Position numbers and translations under genes: made by a program
NCBI GenBank assembly: GCA_025464975.1
Contig: JAODMT010000008.1
Location: 62,001-126,000, forward strand
From: Microbacteriaceae bacterium
GTDB lineage: Bacteria > Actinomycetota > Actinomycetes > Actinomycetales > Microbacteriaceae
Length of the DNA stretch: 64,000 bases
Direction of reading: 5' to 3'
The notes under the pieces: generated by a model
Database searches by the model: none
What the model was told of the DNA's origin: nothing
The model's input: only the letters and a program-made list of their open reading frames with translations
Shown: piece by piece, positions 44,556 to 54,995 of the stretch
Numbering within the stretch: the first letter of the stretch is position 1
How the letters are laid out: each line of letters opens with the position of its first letter

Positions 44556-45974
44556 TCATCCAACACTGCCTTCCATGCCCATCTCGATGAGCTTGTTGAG
44601 TTCGAGGGCGTACTCCATGGGGAGTTCACGCGCGATCGGTTCTATGAAGCCGCGGACGATCATGGCCATTGCCTCGTCCTCCGGCATTCCGCGGGACTGG
44701 AGGTAGAACAGCTGCTCGGCGCTCACGCGCGAGACCGTCGCCTCGTGGCCCATTTGCACGTCGTCCTCGCGGACATCGGTGGTCGGGTAGGTGTCGGAGC
44801 GCGAGATCGAGTCGACGAGCAGAGCGTCGCAGCGCACGGTGTTGGCCGAGTGATGCGCCCCCTCGGCAATGCGCACCTCACCGCGGTAGCCGGTGCGGCC
44901 GCCACCCCGCGCGATCGACTTCGAGACGATCGAGGACTGGGTGTACGGGGCCATGTGAATCATCTTGGCACCGGCGTCCTGATGCTGTCCGGGACCGGCG
45001 AACGCCACCGAGAGGGTCTCACCCTTCGCGTGCTCGCCGACGAGGTAGATCGACGGGTACTTCATGGTGACCTTCGAACCGATGTTGCCGTCGATCCACT
45101 CCATGGTCGCGCCCTCGTGGGCGATGGCCCGCTTTGTGACGAGGTTGTACACGTTGTTCGACCAGTTCTGGATGGTCGTGTAGCGAACTCGTGCGTTCTT
45201 CTTCACGATGATCTCGACCACCGCGGAGTGCAGCGAGTCTGACTTGTAGATCGGGGCGGTGCAGCCCTCGATGTAGTGAACGTAGGAGCCCTCGTCGGCA
45301 ATGATCAGGGTTCGCTCGAACTGGCCCATGTTCTCGGTGTTGATGCGGAAGTAGGCCTGCAGCGGGATGTCGACGTGAACGCCCTTCGGAACGTAGACGA
45401 ACGACCCGCCGGACCACACGGAGGTGTTGAGCGCGGCGAACTTGTTGTCGCCGGCGGGAATCACCGTTCCGAAGTACTCCTTGAAGATTTCCGGGTACTC
45501 GCGCAGCGCCGTGTCGGTGTCGAGGAAGAGCACGCCCTTCTCCTCGAGCTCCTTGTTGATCGTGTGATACACGACCTCGGACTCGTACTGGGCCGCCACA
45601 CCGGAGACGAGACGCTGACGCTCCGCCTCGGGAATGCCGAGCTTTTCGTAGGTGTTCTTGATGTCGTCGGGCAGATCGTCCCAGGTCTGGGCCTGCCGTT
45701 CCGTGGAACGGACGAAGTATTTGATGTTGTCGAAGTCGATTCCCGACAGGTCGGCGCCCCAGGCCGGCATCGGCTTCTTGTAGAACAGGGCGAGCGCCTT
45801 GAGCCGGTTCTTCAGCATCCATTCCGGCTCGTTTTTGAGCGTGGAAATGTCGGCGACGACCTCGGGCGAGATGCCACGTTTGGCCGACGCGCCGGCGACG
45901 TCCGAGTCAGACCAGCCGAACTCGTAGATTCCAAGACTTTCGAGTTCGGGGCGGTCGATCAGAATGTCTGACAT
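44556..45974 (-). CDS. sufB: Fe-S cluster assembly protein SufB
   Basis: A 472-residue scaffold protein that builds Fe-S clusters. Conserved segments are [52 protein letters not shown] with the key Cys, and the SufBD end [19 protein letters not shown]. The ATG at 45974 (MSDILIDRP) has AGAGGG before it; an upstream ATG at 46022 is less likely. First gene of sufB-sufD-Rieske-sufC-sufT. No regulator gene precedes it, and no cysteine desulfurase is in the cluster. Confidence 0.97.
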   Translation of the reverse strand: MSDILIDRPELESLGIYEFGWSDSDVAGASAKRGISPEVVADISTLKNEPEWMLKNRLKALALFYKKPMPAWGADLSGIDFDNIKYFVRSTERQAQTWDDLPDDIKNTYEKLGIPEAERQRLVSGVAAQYESEVVYHTINKELEEKGVLFLDTDTALREYPEIFKEYFGTVIPAGDNKFAALNTSVWSGGSFVYVPKGVHVDIPLQAYFRINTENMGQFERTLIIADEGSYVHYIEGCTAPIYKSDSLHSAVVEIIVKKNARVRYTTIQNWSNNVYNLVTKRAIAHEGATMEWIDGNIGSKVTMKYPSIYLVGEHAKGETLSVAFAGPGQHQDAGAKMIHMAPYTQSSIVSKSIARGGGRTGYRGEVRIAEGAHHSANTVRCDALLVDSISRSDTYPTTDVREDDVQMGHEATVSRVSAEQLFYLQSRGMPEDEAMAMIVRGFIEPIARELPMEYALELNKLIEMGMEGSVG

Positions 45975-46313
45975 GAGTTCCCTCTTTCCATACCCGTATA
46001 ACCGGAGCGGCTGTGACGGCATTCCCTTCGCAACGACGACCGGATGATCGCGGTTCGCTGTTCACGGTGGGCGGACCAGCTTTTCGATTGCGGTGGCCCG
46101 CTTGATTTTTTCAGATCGTGTAGTTTCCAGATTCTGACAATTAGACCGTGACTGACAGATCGGCACGGGCGTTGCCCCCCGTGCGTCAACGCTGACACTT
46201 CTTACAACTGCGAAGAAGGAATACCCCGATTCTACAGGGAGACTCTCCGCAAATCATCGGACAGTTGGCAGGCCCGCGCCCGACCGACAGCGTGGCGCCG
46301 GCTAAGCGAGAAG
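45975..46313. other. Non-coding gap between sufB and ctaA
   Basis: 339 bases without a credible gene. Short open frames here have no ribosome binding site and overlap sufB or ctaA. It must hold the suf operon promoter. A TTGTCA on the minus strand at 46140-46135 is a possible -35, but no convincing -10 follows at the right distance. Nothing else was recognised. Confidence 0.6.
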
Positions 46314-47303
46314 TCAGCGAGCGACAACCTCCGGCGTGGTCTCCGCTGCGCTCGCCCGCACCGTGGCGAACAAGCCCGGATTCACGTCGAGCAGAACGCG
46401 AAGCACGCCGACCCAGACGAGCGCCGAACCGAGCACGTGAATCGCGACCAGAACCGCAGGGACGCCGGTCAACGCCTGGATGACCCCGACAAGCGCCTGC
46501 GCGATCGTCACAACGAGGAACGCCACGACGCGACGCCGGGCGAGAGAATTCGACGCGGCGCCGCGGAGCGTCAGAAGAAGCACCACGGCGAGAGCAATGA
46601 CCGCCGAACCGAGCACCGCGTGCGCGACGGTGACGTCTGCCCACACCAGGCTCATGCGCGGAACATCCGCCGAATCGCCGGAATGCTGGCCGGACCCGGT
46701 AACCAGCGTGCCGACCATGATGAGCGCGAGAGTCGTGACGACGAGGGCAACGCTCAGTCCGGCCGACACGCGGGAGGCGGTCACGCCGGAGGTGCCAGCG
46801 CGCACGGCGGGAAGCGACACGCCGACGCTCTGCCTCGCCCGATGCCAGGTGAGCGTCGTCGTGGTGAGAAGCGCGATGGCGAGGACGAAGTGGACCGCAA
46901 CGACGTACGGGTTGAGCCCGGTGAGCACCGAGACTCCCCCGGCGATCGAATTGACGACGACGAGCCAGAACTGCGACCAGGCGAGGCGGTTGAGCGTGCG
47001 GTTTCGGGTCCCCTGCAGCCGGGTGGCGACGATGGCGAACCCGACGGCGGCGATCAGCAGGCCGGTGAGCGAGCGATTGCCGAACTCGATCAGCCCGTGA
47101 ATTCCGAGTGCCGGCGTCGTGGTGAGCGACCCCGGTTCGCACGCCGGCCAGGTCGGGCAGCCGAGGCCGGATCCCGTCACTCGGACGACCCCGCCGGAGA
47201 AGACGATGAAGATGCTCACGACGAGAGCGGAGGTGGTCCCCCAGCGGAGCGCCCGAGCTCCGAGCGTGTAGCGGCTGGCTAACCAGCTGAAGGGAGTGAC
47301 GAT
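46314..47303 (-). CDS. ctaA: Heme A synthase (CtaA/COX15), probable ATC start
   Basis: About 329 residues from 47303, or 301 from the first canonical codon, GTG at 47219. It oxidises a methyl of heme O to make heme A for aa3 oxidase. Eight membrane helices; helix 1 lead GGVVRVTGSGLGCPTWPAC contains the Cys pair near an external loop, and heme-ligand His occur in IHGLIEF, AVHFVL, AHAVLG and AIHVLG. The expected N-terminal segment (SRYTLGARALRWG before ALVVSIFIVF) is encoded upstream of 47219. AGGAGG (47312-47317) stands seven to eight bases before an ATC at 47301-47303. No ATG, GTG, TTG or CTG lies between. Confidence 0.85.
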   Translation of the reverse strand: MVTPFSWLASRYTLGARALRWGTTSALVVSIFIVFSGGVVRVTGSGLGCPTWPACEPGSLTTTPALGIHGLIEFGNRSLTGLLIAAVGFAIVATRLQGTRNRTLNRLAWSQFWLVVVNSIAGGVSVLTGLNPYVVAVHFVLAIALLTTTTLTWHRARQSVGVSLPAVRAGTSGVTASRVSAGLSVALVVTTLALIMVGTLVTGSGQHSGDSADVPRMSLVWADVTVAHAVLGSAVIALAVVLLLTLRGAASNSLARRRVVAFLVVTIAQALVGVIQALTGVPAVLVAIHVLGSALVWVGVLRVLLDVNPGLFATVRASAAETTPEVVAR

Positions 47304-47310
47304 TGGTCGA

Positions 47311-47317
47311 ACCTCCT
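47311..47317 (-). promoter_or_regulatory. Ribosome binding site of ctaA
   Basis: AGGAGGT on the minus strand, 27 bases after the ctaB stop and seven bases before ATC. It is the only strong Shine-Dalgarno sequence in the ctaB-ctaA gap and decides the start proposed for ctaA. Confidence 0.75.
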
Positions 47318-47343
47318 GTGGGAGCGGATGGTGCGGATGGCGG

Positions 47344-48264
47344 CTAGAACCGAAGCAGCGGGTCGATCGCGACCGCGATGAACAACAGCGTCAGGTAGCT
47401 GATCGAGCTGTGGAACACCCGCATCGGCTTGATGACGTCATGCCGGATCGTCATCGAGTACAGCCGGTGCGCCTCGAAGAGGAAGTATGCCCCGGCGAGC
47501 ACCGCGACGACCGAGTAGATGATCCCCATTTTGGCCACCGGGATGAGCAGAAGCGAGCACGCGACGGTAGCCCAGGCGTAGAGCACGACCTGGAGCCCGA
47601 CGACGGTCCGACCCCGCACGACCGCGAGCATCGGGACGTTGACCGACGCGTAGTCGGCGCGGAACCTCATCGACAGTGGCCAGTAGTGCGGAGGGGTCCA
47701 GAGGAAAACGATGCCGAACAGGATGACCGGGGTCCAGTCGAGGGATCCGGTCACCGCCGACCAGCCGATCAGCACCGGCATGCAGCCGGCCGCACCGCCC
47801 CAGACGATGTTTTGCGGCGTGCGGCGCTTCAGCACGAGGGTGTACACGAGAACGTAGAACAGAATTGCGGCGAGCGACAGCACGGCCGAGAGCCAGTTGA
47901 CCAGGGAGCCGAGAATGAGAATCGACGCTGCGCCGATGATCCAGGCGAAGGCAATGGCCTCACGGTCGGTCAGCTCGCCGGTGACAAGTGGGCGGCGACT
48001 CGTGCGCTTCATGACCCGGTCGATGTCCCGGTCGATGTAACAGTTGAACGCACCGGCCGACCCGGCGCTCAGCGCCCCACCGACGAGGGTCCAGAGCACG
48101 AGCCACAGGTTGGGGATGCCGTTCTGGGCGAGAATCATGACGGGAGCCGTGGTCACGAGAAGGAGCTCGATGACGCGCGGCTTCGTGAGGGCGACGTAGG
48201 CCTTCGACTTGCGCACGAAGCCGATGTGTTCGCCCGCGTGTCCGGTCTGTAACGCTACGTCCAT
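47344..48264 (-). CDS. ctaB: Heme O synthase (protoheme IX farnesyltransferase)
   Basis: A 306-residue UbiA-family prenyltransferase that attaches farnesyl to heme B, giving heme O. The diphosphate-binding [20 protein letters not shown] has the N-x3-D-x3-D motif; the second site is YASVNVPML preceded by RFRADY. About eight or nine membrane helices. The ATG at 48264 has AGAGGAGC upstream. It is followed by ctaA, its partner enzyme, 40 bases on. Confidence 0.96.
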   Translation of the reverse strand: MDVALQTGHAGEHIGFVRKSKAYVALTKPRVIELLLVTTAPVMILAQNGIPNLWLVLWTLVGGALSAGSAGAFNCYIDRDIDRVMKRTSRRPLVTGELTDREAIAFAWIIGAASILILGSLVNWLSAVLSLAAILFYVLVYTLVLKRRTPQNIVWGGAAGCMPVLIGWSAVTGSLDWTPVILFGIVFLWTPPHYWPLSMRFRADYASVNVPMLAVVRGRTVVGLQVVLYAWATVACSLLLIPVAKMGIIYSVVAVLAGAYFLFEAHRLYSMTIRHDVIKPMRVFHSSISYLTLLFIAVAIDPLLRF

Positions 48265-48533
48265 TGCTCCTCTAACGGTGGTAATGCCCTGCGAAGAGTC
48301 TATGCGTCCGGGGCATCCGTGCCTGTCGGGGCCCCCAGGAATGGAACCGCTCACTCAGCCCTCTCTATACTGGAATGTGCTTGCCAGCCGCAGGCCAAGA
48401 CCCTAACGAAACAGCTTTGCTCGCCGGGGTGCCTGCGGCACTGCCGATGTCGCCAGGTGAGCGTCGAATTACCTCTAATGCGGTGCGACCCACCCGGGAC
48501 AGACATCGTAAGCAACAGAAGGGTCGAAATCTC
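48265..48533. other. Divergent ctaB-tkt intergenic region
   Basis: 269 bases between two divergently read genes. It must carry promoters for both. A TATACT at 48364-48369 could be a -10 for tkt, but no clear -35 is seen at the right distance. No operator or riboswitch was recognised. Confidence 0.5.
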
Positions 48534-50627
48534 GTGGCAGTTCTCCAATGGGATCCCATTGACAACAAAGCCGTAGACACCACTCGCATTCTCGCGGCAG
48601 ACGCCGTTGAGAAGGTTGGGAATGGGCACCCGGGAACGGCGATGAGTCTCGCTCCCGCCGCGTACCTGCTCTTCCAAAAGGTGATGCGGCGTGACCCAAG
48701 CGACAGCACCTGGATCGGTCGCGACCGGTTCATCCTTTCCGCCGGTCACAGTTCCCTGACCCAGTACGTGCAGTTCTACCTCGGCGGCTACGGCCTCGAG
48801 CTCGACGACCTGAAGGCGCTTCGCACCTGGGGCTCAAAGACCCCGGGTCACCCCGAATACGGGCACACCGATGGCATCGAGATCACCACCGGCCCGCTTG
48901 GCCAGGGCATCTCGTCCTCCGTCGGTTTCGCCTATGCCTCCCGCTACGAGCGCGGCCTGTTCGACCCGGATGCCGAGGTCGGCGCGAGCCCGTTCGACCA
49001 CTTCGTCTACGTGGTCGTCAGTGACGGCGACCTGGAGGAGGGCATCTCAAGCGAAGCGTCGTCTCTCGCCGGCCATCAGCAGCTCGGCAACCTCATCGCC
49101 ATCTACGACAGCAACCAGATCTCGATCGAAGACGACACCGACATCGCCTTCACCGAAGACGTCAAGGCTCGCTACGAGGCCTATCACTGGCACGTGCAGG
49201 TCGTCGACTGGAAGAAGACCGGACAGTACGTCGAAGACGTGCAGGCGCTGAACGACGCCATCGAGGCCGCGAAGGCCGCGACGGACAAGCCGTCGCTCAT
49301 CATCCTCAAGACCATCATCGGATGGCCGTCCCCGAAGAAGCAGAACACCGGCAAAATCCACGGCTCGGCGCTCGGCGCAGATGAGCTGGCCGCGGTCAAG
49401 GAGGTACTCGGGTTCGACCCCGAGAAGACATTCGATGTCGACCCTAAGGTGCTTGCCCACACGCGGAAGGCCGTTGATCGCGGCAAGGCCGCCCACGCGG
49501 AGTGGAACGAACAGTTCGACGCCTGGGCGGCTGCGAACCCCGAGCGCAAGGTTCTGCTCGACCGCATCCTCTCCGGAGACCTTCCCGAGGGTGTCGAAGA
49601 GGCTCTCCCGGTCTTCGAGGCCGGCAAGGAAGTGTCAACCCGCGCGGCGTCCGGCAAGGTCCTTAACGCCCTCGGTCCGGTCATCCCCGAGCTGTGGGGC
49701 GGTTCGGCCGACCTCGCAGAGTCGAACAACACCACCATCGAGGGTGCTGCGTCGTTCGTTCCGGCCGAACGCTCGACGCACGAATGGACCGGCAATAAGT
49801 ACGGCCGGGTCTTGCACTTCGGAATCCGCGAACACGCGATGGGCGCCATCCTGAGCGGCATCGTGCTGCACGGCAACACCCGCCCGTTCGGCGGCACATT
49901 CCTGATCTTCAGCGACTACATGCGGCCGGCGGTTCGACTTGCCGCGCTCATGAAGGCGCCGGCGATCTACGTGTGGACCCACGACTCCGTCGCCCTCGGC
50001 GAAGACGGACCAACCCACCAGCCGATCGAGCAGCTCTCGGCCCTCCGCGCCATCCCAGGCCTCGACATCGTGCGCCCCGGCGACGCGAACGAGACAGCGT
50101 GGGCGTGGAAGACCATCCTCGAGCGACGCGAGGGACCGGCCGGAATTGCGTTGACCCGTCAGAACATCCCCGTGTTCGAACGCGGCGACGATGTCGCGAG
50201 CGGCGACACCTTCGCCTCGGCGAAGCATGTCGCGAAGGGCGCGTACGTTCTCGCGGAGGCGCCGAACGGAACGCCGGACGTCATCTTCATCGCCACCGGA
50301 TCAGAGGTGCAGATCGCGGTCGACGCGCGCGAGCAGCTCAAGTCCGAGGGCATCAACGCCCGCGTCGTGTCTGCCCCGTGCCTCGAGTGGTTCGAGGAGC
50401 AGAGCGCCGAGTACCGCGAATCGGTGCTTCCCGCCGCGATCAAGGCTCGTGTATCAATCGAGGCCGGGCTCGACCTGACCTGGAGAAAGTACGTCGGCGA
50501 CGCCGGCCGGAGCGTCTCCATCGAACACTTCGGGGCTTCGGCCGACTACAAGACGCTGTTCCGCGAATTCGGCATGACAACCGAGCACGCGATCTCCGCC
50601 GCAAAGGACTCACTGGCAGCCCGATAG
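48534..50627 (+). CDS. tkt: Transketolase
   Basis: A 697-residue thiamine-diphosphate enzyme of the pentose phosphate pathway. GNGHPGTAMSLAPAAYLLFQ begins the ThDP domain; the cofactor motif GDGDLEEG-type appears as VSDGDLEEGISSEASSLAG with NLIAIYDSNQIS. The pyrimidine domain has FGIREHAMGAILSGI and THDSVALGEDGPTHQPIE. The GTG at 48534 with an AAGGG leader starts the homology. First gene of tkt-tal-pgi-zwf-opcA-pgl. Confidence 0.97.
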   Translation: MAVLQWDPIDNKAVDTTRILAADAVEKVGNGHPGTAMSLAPAAYLLFQKVMRRDPSDSTWIGRDRFILSAGHSSLTQYVQFYLGGYGLELDDLKALRTWGSKTPGHPEYGHTDGIEITTGPLGQGISSSVGFAYASRYERGLFDPDAEVGASPFDHFVYVVVSDGDLEEGISSEASSLAGHQQLGNLIAIYDSNQISIEDDTDIAFTEDVKARYEAYHWHVQVVDWKKTGQYVEDVQALNDAIEAAKAATDKPSLIILKTIIGWPSPKKQNTGKIHGSALGADELAAVKEVLGFDPEKTFDVDPKVLAHTRKAVDRGKAAHAEWNEQFDAWAAANPERKVLLDRILSGDLPEGVEEALPVFEAGKEVSTRAASGKVLNALGPVIPELWGGSADLAESNNTTIEGAASFVPAERSTHEWTGNKYGRVLHFGIREHAMGAILSGIVLHGNTRPFGGTFLIFSDYMRPAVRLAALMKAPAIYVWTHDSVALGEDGPTHQPIEQLSALRAIPGLDIVRPGDANETAWAWKTILERREGPAGIALTRQNIPVFERGDDVASGDTFASAKHVAKGAYVLAEAPNGTPDVIFIATGSEVQIAVDAREQLKSEGINARVVSAPCLEWFEEQSAEYRESVLPAAIKARVSIEAGLDLTWRKYVGDAGRSVSIEHFGASADYKTLFREFGMTTEHAISAAKDSLAAR

Positions 50628-50654
50628 GCGCCGGTACGAACAGGAAGAATGATC

Positions 50655-51842
50655 ATGACTACCACCACCCCAACCCAGGCACTCTCCGGAGTCGGCGTCA
50701 GCATCTGGCTCGACGACCTGTCCCGTGAGCGCATCAAGTCCGGCGGCCTCGAGAAGCTGATCGCCGAGCGCAATGTCGTCGGCGTCACAACCAACCCGAC
50801 GATCTTCGCGAGCGCCCTCGCAAAGGGCGAGGCCTACGACGCGCAGGTCGCCGAGCTCGCTGCCGCCGGCAAGACGGTCACCGAAGCCGTCTTCGAGATC
50901 ACGACCGACGATGTCGCGAACGCCAGCGATATCTTCCGTCCCGTCTACGACTCCACCGGTGGCCAGGATGGCCGGGTGTCGATCGAGGTCGAGCCGGGCT
51001 TCGCGCACGATGCCGCGGCAACCTCCGCACAGGCCAAGCAGCTTTGGGCGAAGGTCAACCGCCCGAACGCGATGATCAAGATCCCCGCGACCGTCGAGGG
51101 CCTCGAGGCAATCACGGAGACGATCGCCGCCGGAATCAGCGTCAACGTCACGCTCATCTTCAGCCTCGAACGTCACCGTGAGGTCATCAACGCCTACCTG
51201 ACCGGTCTCGAGAAGGCGAAGGCGGCCGGTCACGACCTCTCCACGATCCGCTCGGTCGCGTCGTTCTTCGTGTCCCGCGTCGACACCGAGATCAACAACC
51301 GGCTTGACGCGATCGGCACTCCAGAGGCCGTCGCCCTGAAGAGCAAGGCCGGCATAGCCAACGCACGACTGGCCTACCAGGTCTTCGAGCAGGAGTTCGC
51401 GAGCGAGCGGGCCAAGGGGCTCATCGCCGCTGGCGCCAACGTGCAGCGTCCGCTCTGGGCGTCCACCGGGGTGAAGGACCCGACGCTCCCCGACACGCTC
51501 TATGTCACCGAGCTCACCGTCGCCAACGTCGTGAACACGATGCCGGAGAAGACGCTCGAGGCGACGTTCGACCACGGAGTGATCGACGGGGACCAGGTCA
51601 CGAACAAGTACGACGACGCGAACGCCGTTCTCGACGCTCTCGACGCCCAGGGCATCTCGTATGAGGAGGTCACCGCCCTTCTCGAGAAGGAGGGCGTGGA
51701 GAAGTTCATCGTCTCCTGGAACGAGCTTCTCGACACCGTCACCGCGGCGCTCGAGTCCGCCCAGTCCGGAACCGTGGAGACCGAGTCGGCCAGGTCCGGT
51801 TCGGAACACGCGGTCTCCACCGAGTCGGGGGCCACCAAGTGA
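50655..51842 (+). CDS. tal: Transaldolase
   Basis: A 395-residue (beta/alpha)8 enzyme of the pentose phosphate pathway. The Schiff-base lysine is in NAMIKIPAT; other motifs are [11 protein letters not shown] and [11 protein letters not shown]. The ATG at 50655 has AGGAAG seven bases upstream and is preferred over an ATG at 50649. The last 28 residues (from [12 protein letters not shown]) are a low-complexity Ser/Glu/Thr tail beyond the usual end. It overlaps pgi by GTGA. Confidence 0.96.
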   Translation: MTTTTPTQALSGVGVSIWLDDLSRERIKSGGLEKLIAERNVVGVTTNPTIFASALAKGEAYDAQVAELAAAGKTVTEAVFEITTDDVANASDIFRPVYDSTGGQDGRVSIEVEPGFAHDAAATSAQAKQLWAKVNRPNAMIKIPATVEGLEAITETIAAGISVNVTLIFSLERHREVINAYLTGLEKAKAAGHDLSTIRSVASFFVSRVDTEINNRLDAIGTPEAVALKSKAGIANARLAYQVFEQEFASERAKGLIAAGANVQRPLWASTGVKDPTLPDTLYVTELTVANVVNTMPEKTLEATFDHGVIDGDQVTNKYDDANAVLDALDAQGISYEEVTALLEKEGVEKFIVSWNELLDTVTAALESAQSGTVETESARSGSEHAVSTESGATK

Positions 51843-53437
51843 GTTTCGACATCACGGTGAGCGGCGCGGCGGCGGAGGCCGTCGATCGCGTCGTTCCTCA
51901 GCTCGTCGCCGACCTCGTCGCATCGCGCATCGCCGGCCAGGACCCCAGCCTGTGGGGTGCCGACGCCGAGGCGGAGGCGGACAAGCGTCTCGGGTGGACC
52001 GAAGCGGTCGTCATTTCCGAGCCGCTCATCGACGACATCGTCGCGCTGCGCGACAAGCTCCACTCCGAAGGGGTGAACCATGTCGTCCTCTGCGGAATGG
52101 GCGGCTCATCCCTCGCCCCCGAGGTCATCACCCGCACGGCCGGTGTCGAACTGACCATCCTCGACTCGACCGACCCCGGGCAGATCCTTGCTGCCCTGAA
52201 CGACCGTCTCGAGACAACTGTCGTCGTCGTGTCGTCCAAGTCCGGATCCACGCTCGAGACCGCGAGCCAGCGCAAGACCTACGAGGAGGCGTTCCACGGC
52301 ATCGGGATCGACCCGATCGAACGGATCGTCGTCGTCACCGATCCTGGTTCCCCTCTCGACAAGTCGGCGCGTGACGCCGGCTACCGCGTGTTCAACGCCG
52401 ACCCTAACGTAGGCGGCCGGTACTCCGCCCTCACGGCCTTCGGCCTCGTGCCGTCCGGTCTCGCCGGGGTCGACATCCGTGCCCTCCTCGAGGAGGCATC
52501 AGCCGTCACCGGCCAGCTCATGGTCGACCGGCTGGACAACCCCGCGCTGGTACTCGGTGCGGCAATCGCCGGAACTCGTCCGCTCAAGGACAAGGTCGGC
52601 ATCGTCTCCGACGGCACCTACATCGTCGGCTTCGGCGACTGGGTGGAGCAGCTGATCGCCGAGTCGACCGGAAAGCTCGGCAAGGGCCTGCTGCCCGTCG
52701 TGCTCGAGAGCCATTCGCCGGAACTCACCGAGAACCTGCCAGACGTGCAGATCGTGCGTCTGGTTGAAAGCGCCCGCGCGACCGAAGAGGTCAACGACGG
52801 CGAAATCGAGATCAGCGGAACCCTCGGAGCCCAGATGCTCGTCTGGGAGTACGCCGTTGCGGTCGCCGGGCGACTGCTCGGCATCAACCCATTCGATCAG
52901 CCGGACGTCGAGTCGGCGAAGACCGCCACTCGCGCGCTGCTCGATTCCCGCCCCGAGCCGGTCGCCCCGGTCTTTGTCGCCGAGGGAATTGAAGTTCGTG
53001 GACCGGCGGAGCTGCTGAGCGGAATCGACACGGTCGCCGGAGCGATCGACGCGCTGCTGGCGCAGATCGGCCCCGACGGCTACCTTGCCGTGCAGGCGTA
53101 TGTCGACCGGCACGCCAACCACGAGCTCGCGCAGATCCGGGACCTGCTTGCGGCCAAGACGGAGCGACCGGTCACCTTCGGCTGGGGGCCGCGCTTCCTC
53201 CACTCCACGGGCCAGTACCACAAGGGTGGACCGGCGATCGGAGTGTTCCTGCAGATCACCGCGACCCCCGCGGAGGATCTGGAGATTCCGGACAGCCCCT
53301 TCTCTTACGGCTACCTCATCCAGGCCCAGGCCGCCGGCGACGCGAGTGTGCTCGCCGATCACGGCCGGCCCGTACTCACTCTCACTCTGACCGACCCGGC
53401 TCAGAATCTCCCCACGCTATTCAGCGCGGTCGACTAA
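51839..53437 (+). CDS. pgi: Glucose-6-phosphate isomerase
   Basis: A 532-residue sugar isomerase with two SIS domains. Segments seen: [24 protein letters not shown] (phosphate-binding), and the C-terminal [11 protein letters not shown]. It is a divergent actinobacterial form often found in zwf operons. The GTG start overlaps the tal stop. It links glycolysis to the oxidative pentose phosphate pathway. Confidence 0.94.
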   Translation: MSFDITVSGAAAEAVDRVVPQLVADLVASRIAGQDPSLWGADAEAEADKRLGWTEAVVISEPLIDDIVALRDKLHSEGVNHVVLCGMGGSSLAPEVITRTAGVELTILDSTDPGQILAALNDRLETTVVVVSSKSGSTLETASQRKTYEEAFHGIGIDPIERIVVVTDPGSPLDKSARDAGYRVFNADPNVGGRYSALTAFGLVPSGLAGVDIRALLEEASAVTGQLMVDRLDNPALVLGAAIAGTRPLKDKVGIVSDGTYIVGFGDWVEQLIAESTGKLGKGLLPVVLESHSPELTENLPDVQIVRLVESARATEEVNDGEIEISGTLGAQMLVWEYAVAVAGRLLGINPFDQPDVESAKTATRALLDSRPEPVAPVFVAEGIEVRGPAELLSGIDTVAGAIDALLAQIGPDGYLAVQAYVDRHANHELAQIRDLLAAKTERPVTFGWGPRFLHSTGQYHKGGPAIGVFLQITATPAEDLEIPDSPFSYGYLIQAQAAGDASVLADHGRPVLTLTLTDPAQNLPTLFSAVD

Positions 53438-53453
53438 CTCTTTTAGGAGCCGA

Positions 53454-54995
53454 ATGTCCCCGGTGGAAATCACGCCGGAGTTCAACCCGTTGAGGTTGCC
53501 CTCCGACCGCCGTCTTAACAGGATCGCTGGGCCAAGCGCCCTCATCATCTTCGGAGTGACGGGCGACCTTGCCCGAAAGAAGCTGATGCCGGCCGTCTAC
53601 GATCTGGCCAACCGCGGCCTCCTGCCGCCCGGCTTCGCGCTCGTCGGGTTCGCCCGACGAGACTGGGAGGATCAGGACTTCGCGAAGGTCGTGCACGATT
53701 CCGTCGCGCAGTACGCCCGAACCGAGTTTCACGAGGATGTCTGGGCGCAGCTCGCCGAAGGAATCCGCTTCGTGCAGGGTGAGTTCGACGACGACAAGGC
53801 TTTCGCAGAGCTGAAGGCGACGCTCGACGAACTCGACGCCTCCCGCGGAACCATGGGAAACCACGCGTTCTATCTGTCGATCCCGCCGAAGTCGTTCCCG
53901 CAGGTCACCGAGCAGCTTCGCCGGTCCGGTCTCGCGAACCATGTGGAGGGCCAGTGGCGCCGCGTCGTGATCGAGAAGCCGTTCGGTAGCGACCTGAAGA
54001 CCGCCCGTGAATTGAACGACGTCGTCGAGTCGGTGTTCCCGTCTGACTCGGTGTTCCGCATCGACCACTATCTCGGCAAGGAGACGGTGCAGAACATCCT
54101 GGCGCTGCGCTTCGCCAACGAGATGTACGAACCGATTTGGAACGCGAACTACGTCGACCACGTGCAGATTACGATGGCCGAGGACATCGGCGTTGGTGGC
54201 CGCGCCGGCTACTACGACGGAATCGGCGCCGCCCGCGACGTCATCCAGAACCACCTCCTGCAGCTGCTCGCGCTCACCGCGATGGAGGAGCCGATTTCCT
54301 TCAACGCCGCCCACCTCCGCGCCGAGAAGGAGAAGGTGCTGGCCGCGGTCAAGCTGCCGGAAGACCTCTCGCACTCGACCGCTCGTGGCCAGTACGCCAG
54401 CGGTTGGCAAGGCGGTGAGAAAGTCGTCGGCTTCCTCGAGGAGGACGGGATGGATCCGCAGTCCCCCACCGAAACCTATGCCGCAATCCGGCTCGACATC
54501 GCCACGCGCCGCTGGGCCGGCGTCCCGTTCTACCTGCGGGCCGGCAAGCGCCTCGGTCGTCGAGTGACCGAGATCGCGGTCGTGTTCAAGCGCGCCCCGC
54601 AGAATCTCTTCTCCAAGAGTCAAACCGGCACTCTGGGTCAGAACGCGCTTGTCATCCGCGTGCAGCCCGATGAGGGTGTCACCATTCGCTTCGGATCCAA
54701 GGTCCCGGGCACCAGCATGCAGGTCCGCGACGTGACGATGGACTTCGGCTACGGCCATGCCTTCACCGAGGCGAGCCCCGAGGCCTATGAACGACTCATT
54801 CTCGACGTGCTCCTCGGCGATCCGCCGCTCTTCCCGCGGCACGAGGAAGTGGAGTTAAGCTGGAATATCCTCGACCCTATCGAGGAATTCTGGGCTACCC
54901 AGGGACAGCCGGAGCAATACAAGCCCGGCACTTGGGGACCGGCATCCGCCGATGAACTTCTAGCCCGCGACGGCCGAACCTGGAGACGCCCATGA
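53454..54995 (+). CDS. zwf: Glucose-6-phosphate dehydrogenase
   Basis: 513 residues. The NADP-binding fold starts FGVTGDLARKKLMPA, and the substrate and catalytic site is RIDHYLGKETVQN with the catalytic His in the same segment. VRAGKRLG-type stretch appears as YLRAGKRLGRRVTEIAV. It catalyses the first oxidative step of the pentose phosphate pathway. AGGAGC precedes the ATG. The stop overlaps opcA (ATGA), its assembly factor. Confidence 0.97.
   Translation: MSPVEITPEFNPLRLPSDRRLNRIAGPSALIIFGVTGDLARKKLMPAVYDLANRGLLPPGFALVGFARRDWEDQDFAKVVHDSVAQYARTEFHEDVWAQLAEGIRFVQGEFDDDKAFAELKATLDELDASRGTMGNHAFYLSIPPKSFPQVTEQLRRSGLANHVEGQWRRVVIEKPFGSDLKTARELNDVVESVFPSDSVFRIDHYLGKETVQNILALRFANEMYEPIWNANYVDHVQITMAEDIGVGGRAGYYDGIGAARDVIQNHLLQLLALTAMEEPISFNAAHLRAEKEKVLAAVKLPEDLSHSTARGQYASGWQGGEKVVGFLEEDGMDPQSPTETYAAIRLDIATRRWAGVPFYLRAGKRLGRRVTEIAVVFKRAPQNLFSKSQTGTLGQNALVIRVQPDEGVTIRFGSKVPGTSMQVRDVTMDFGYGHAFTEASPEAYERLILDVLLGDPPLFPRHEEVELSWNILDPIEEFWATQGQPEQYKPGTWGPASADELLARDGRTWRRP

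Noticed and set aside
45959-46198. Possible 79-residue gene before sufB (regulator position)
   Set aside because: Not related to SufR-type regulators, no ribosome binding site, overlaps the sufB start.
46186-47142. 318-residue minus-strand frame overlapping ctaA
   Set aside because: Other-frame shadow of ctaA; Arg-rich and lacks membrane character.
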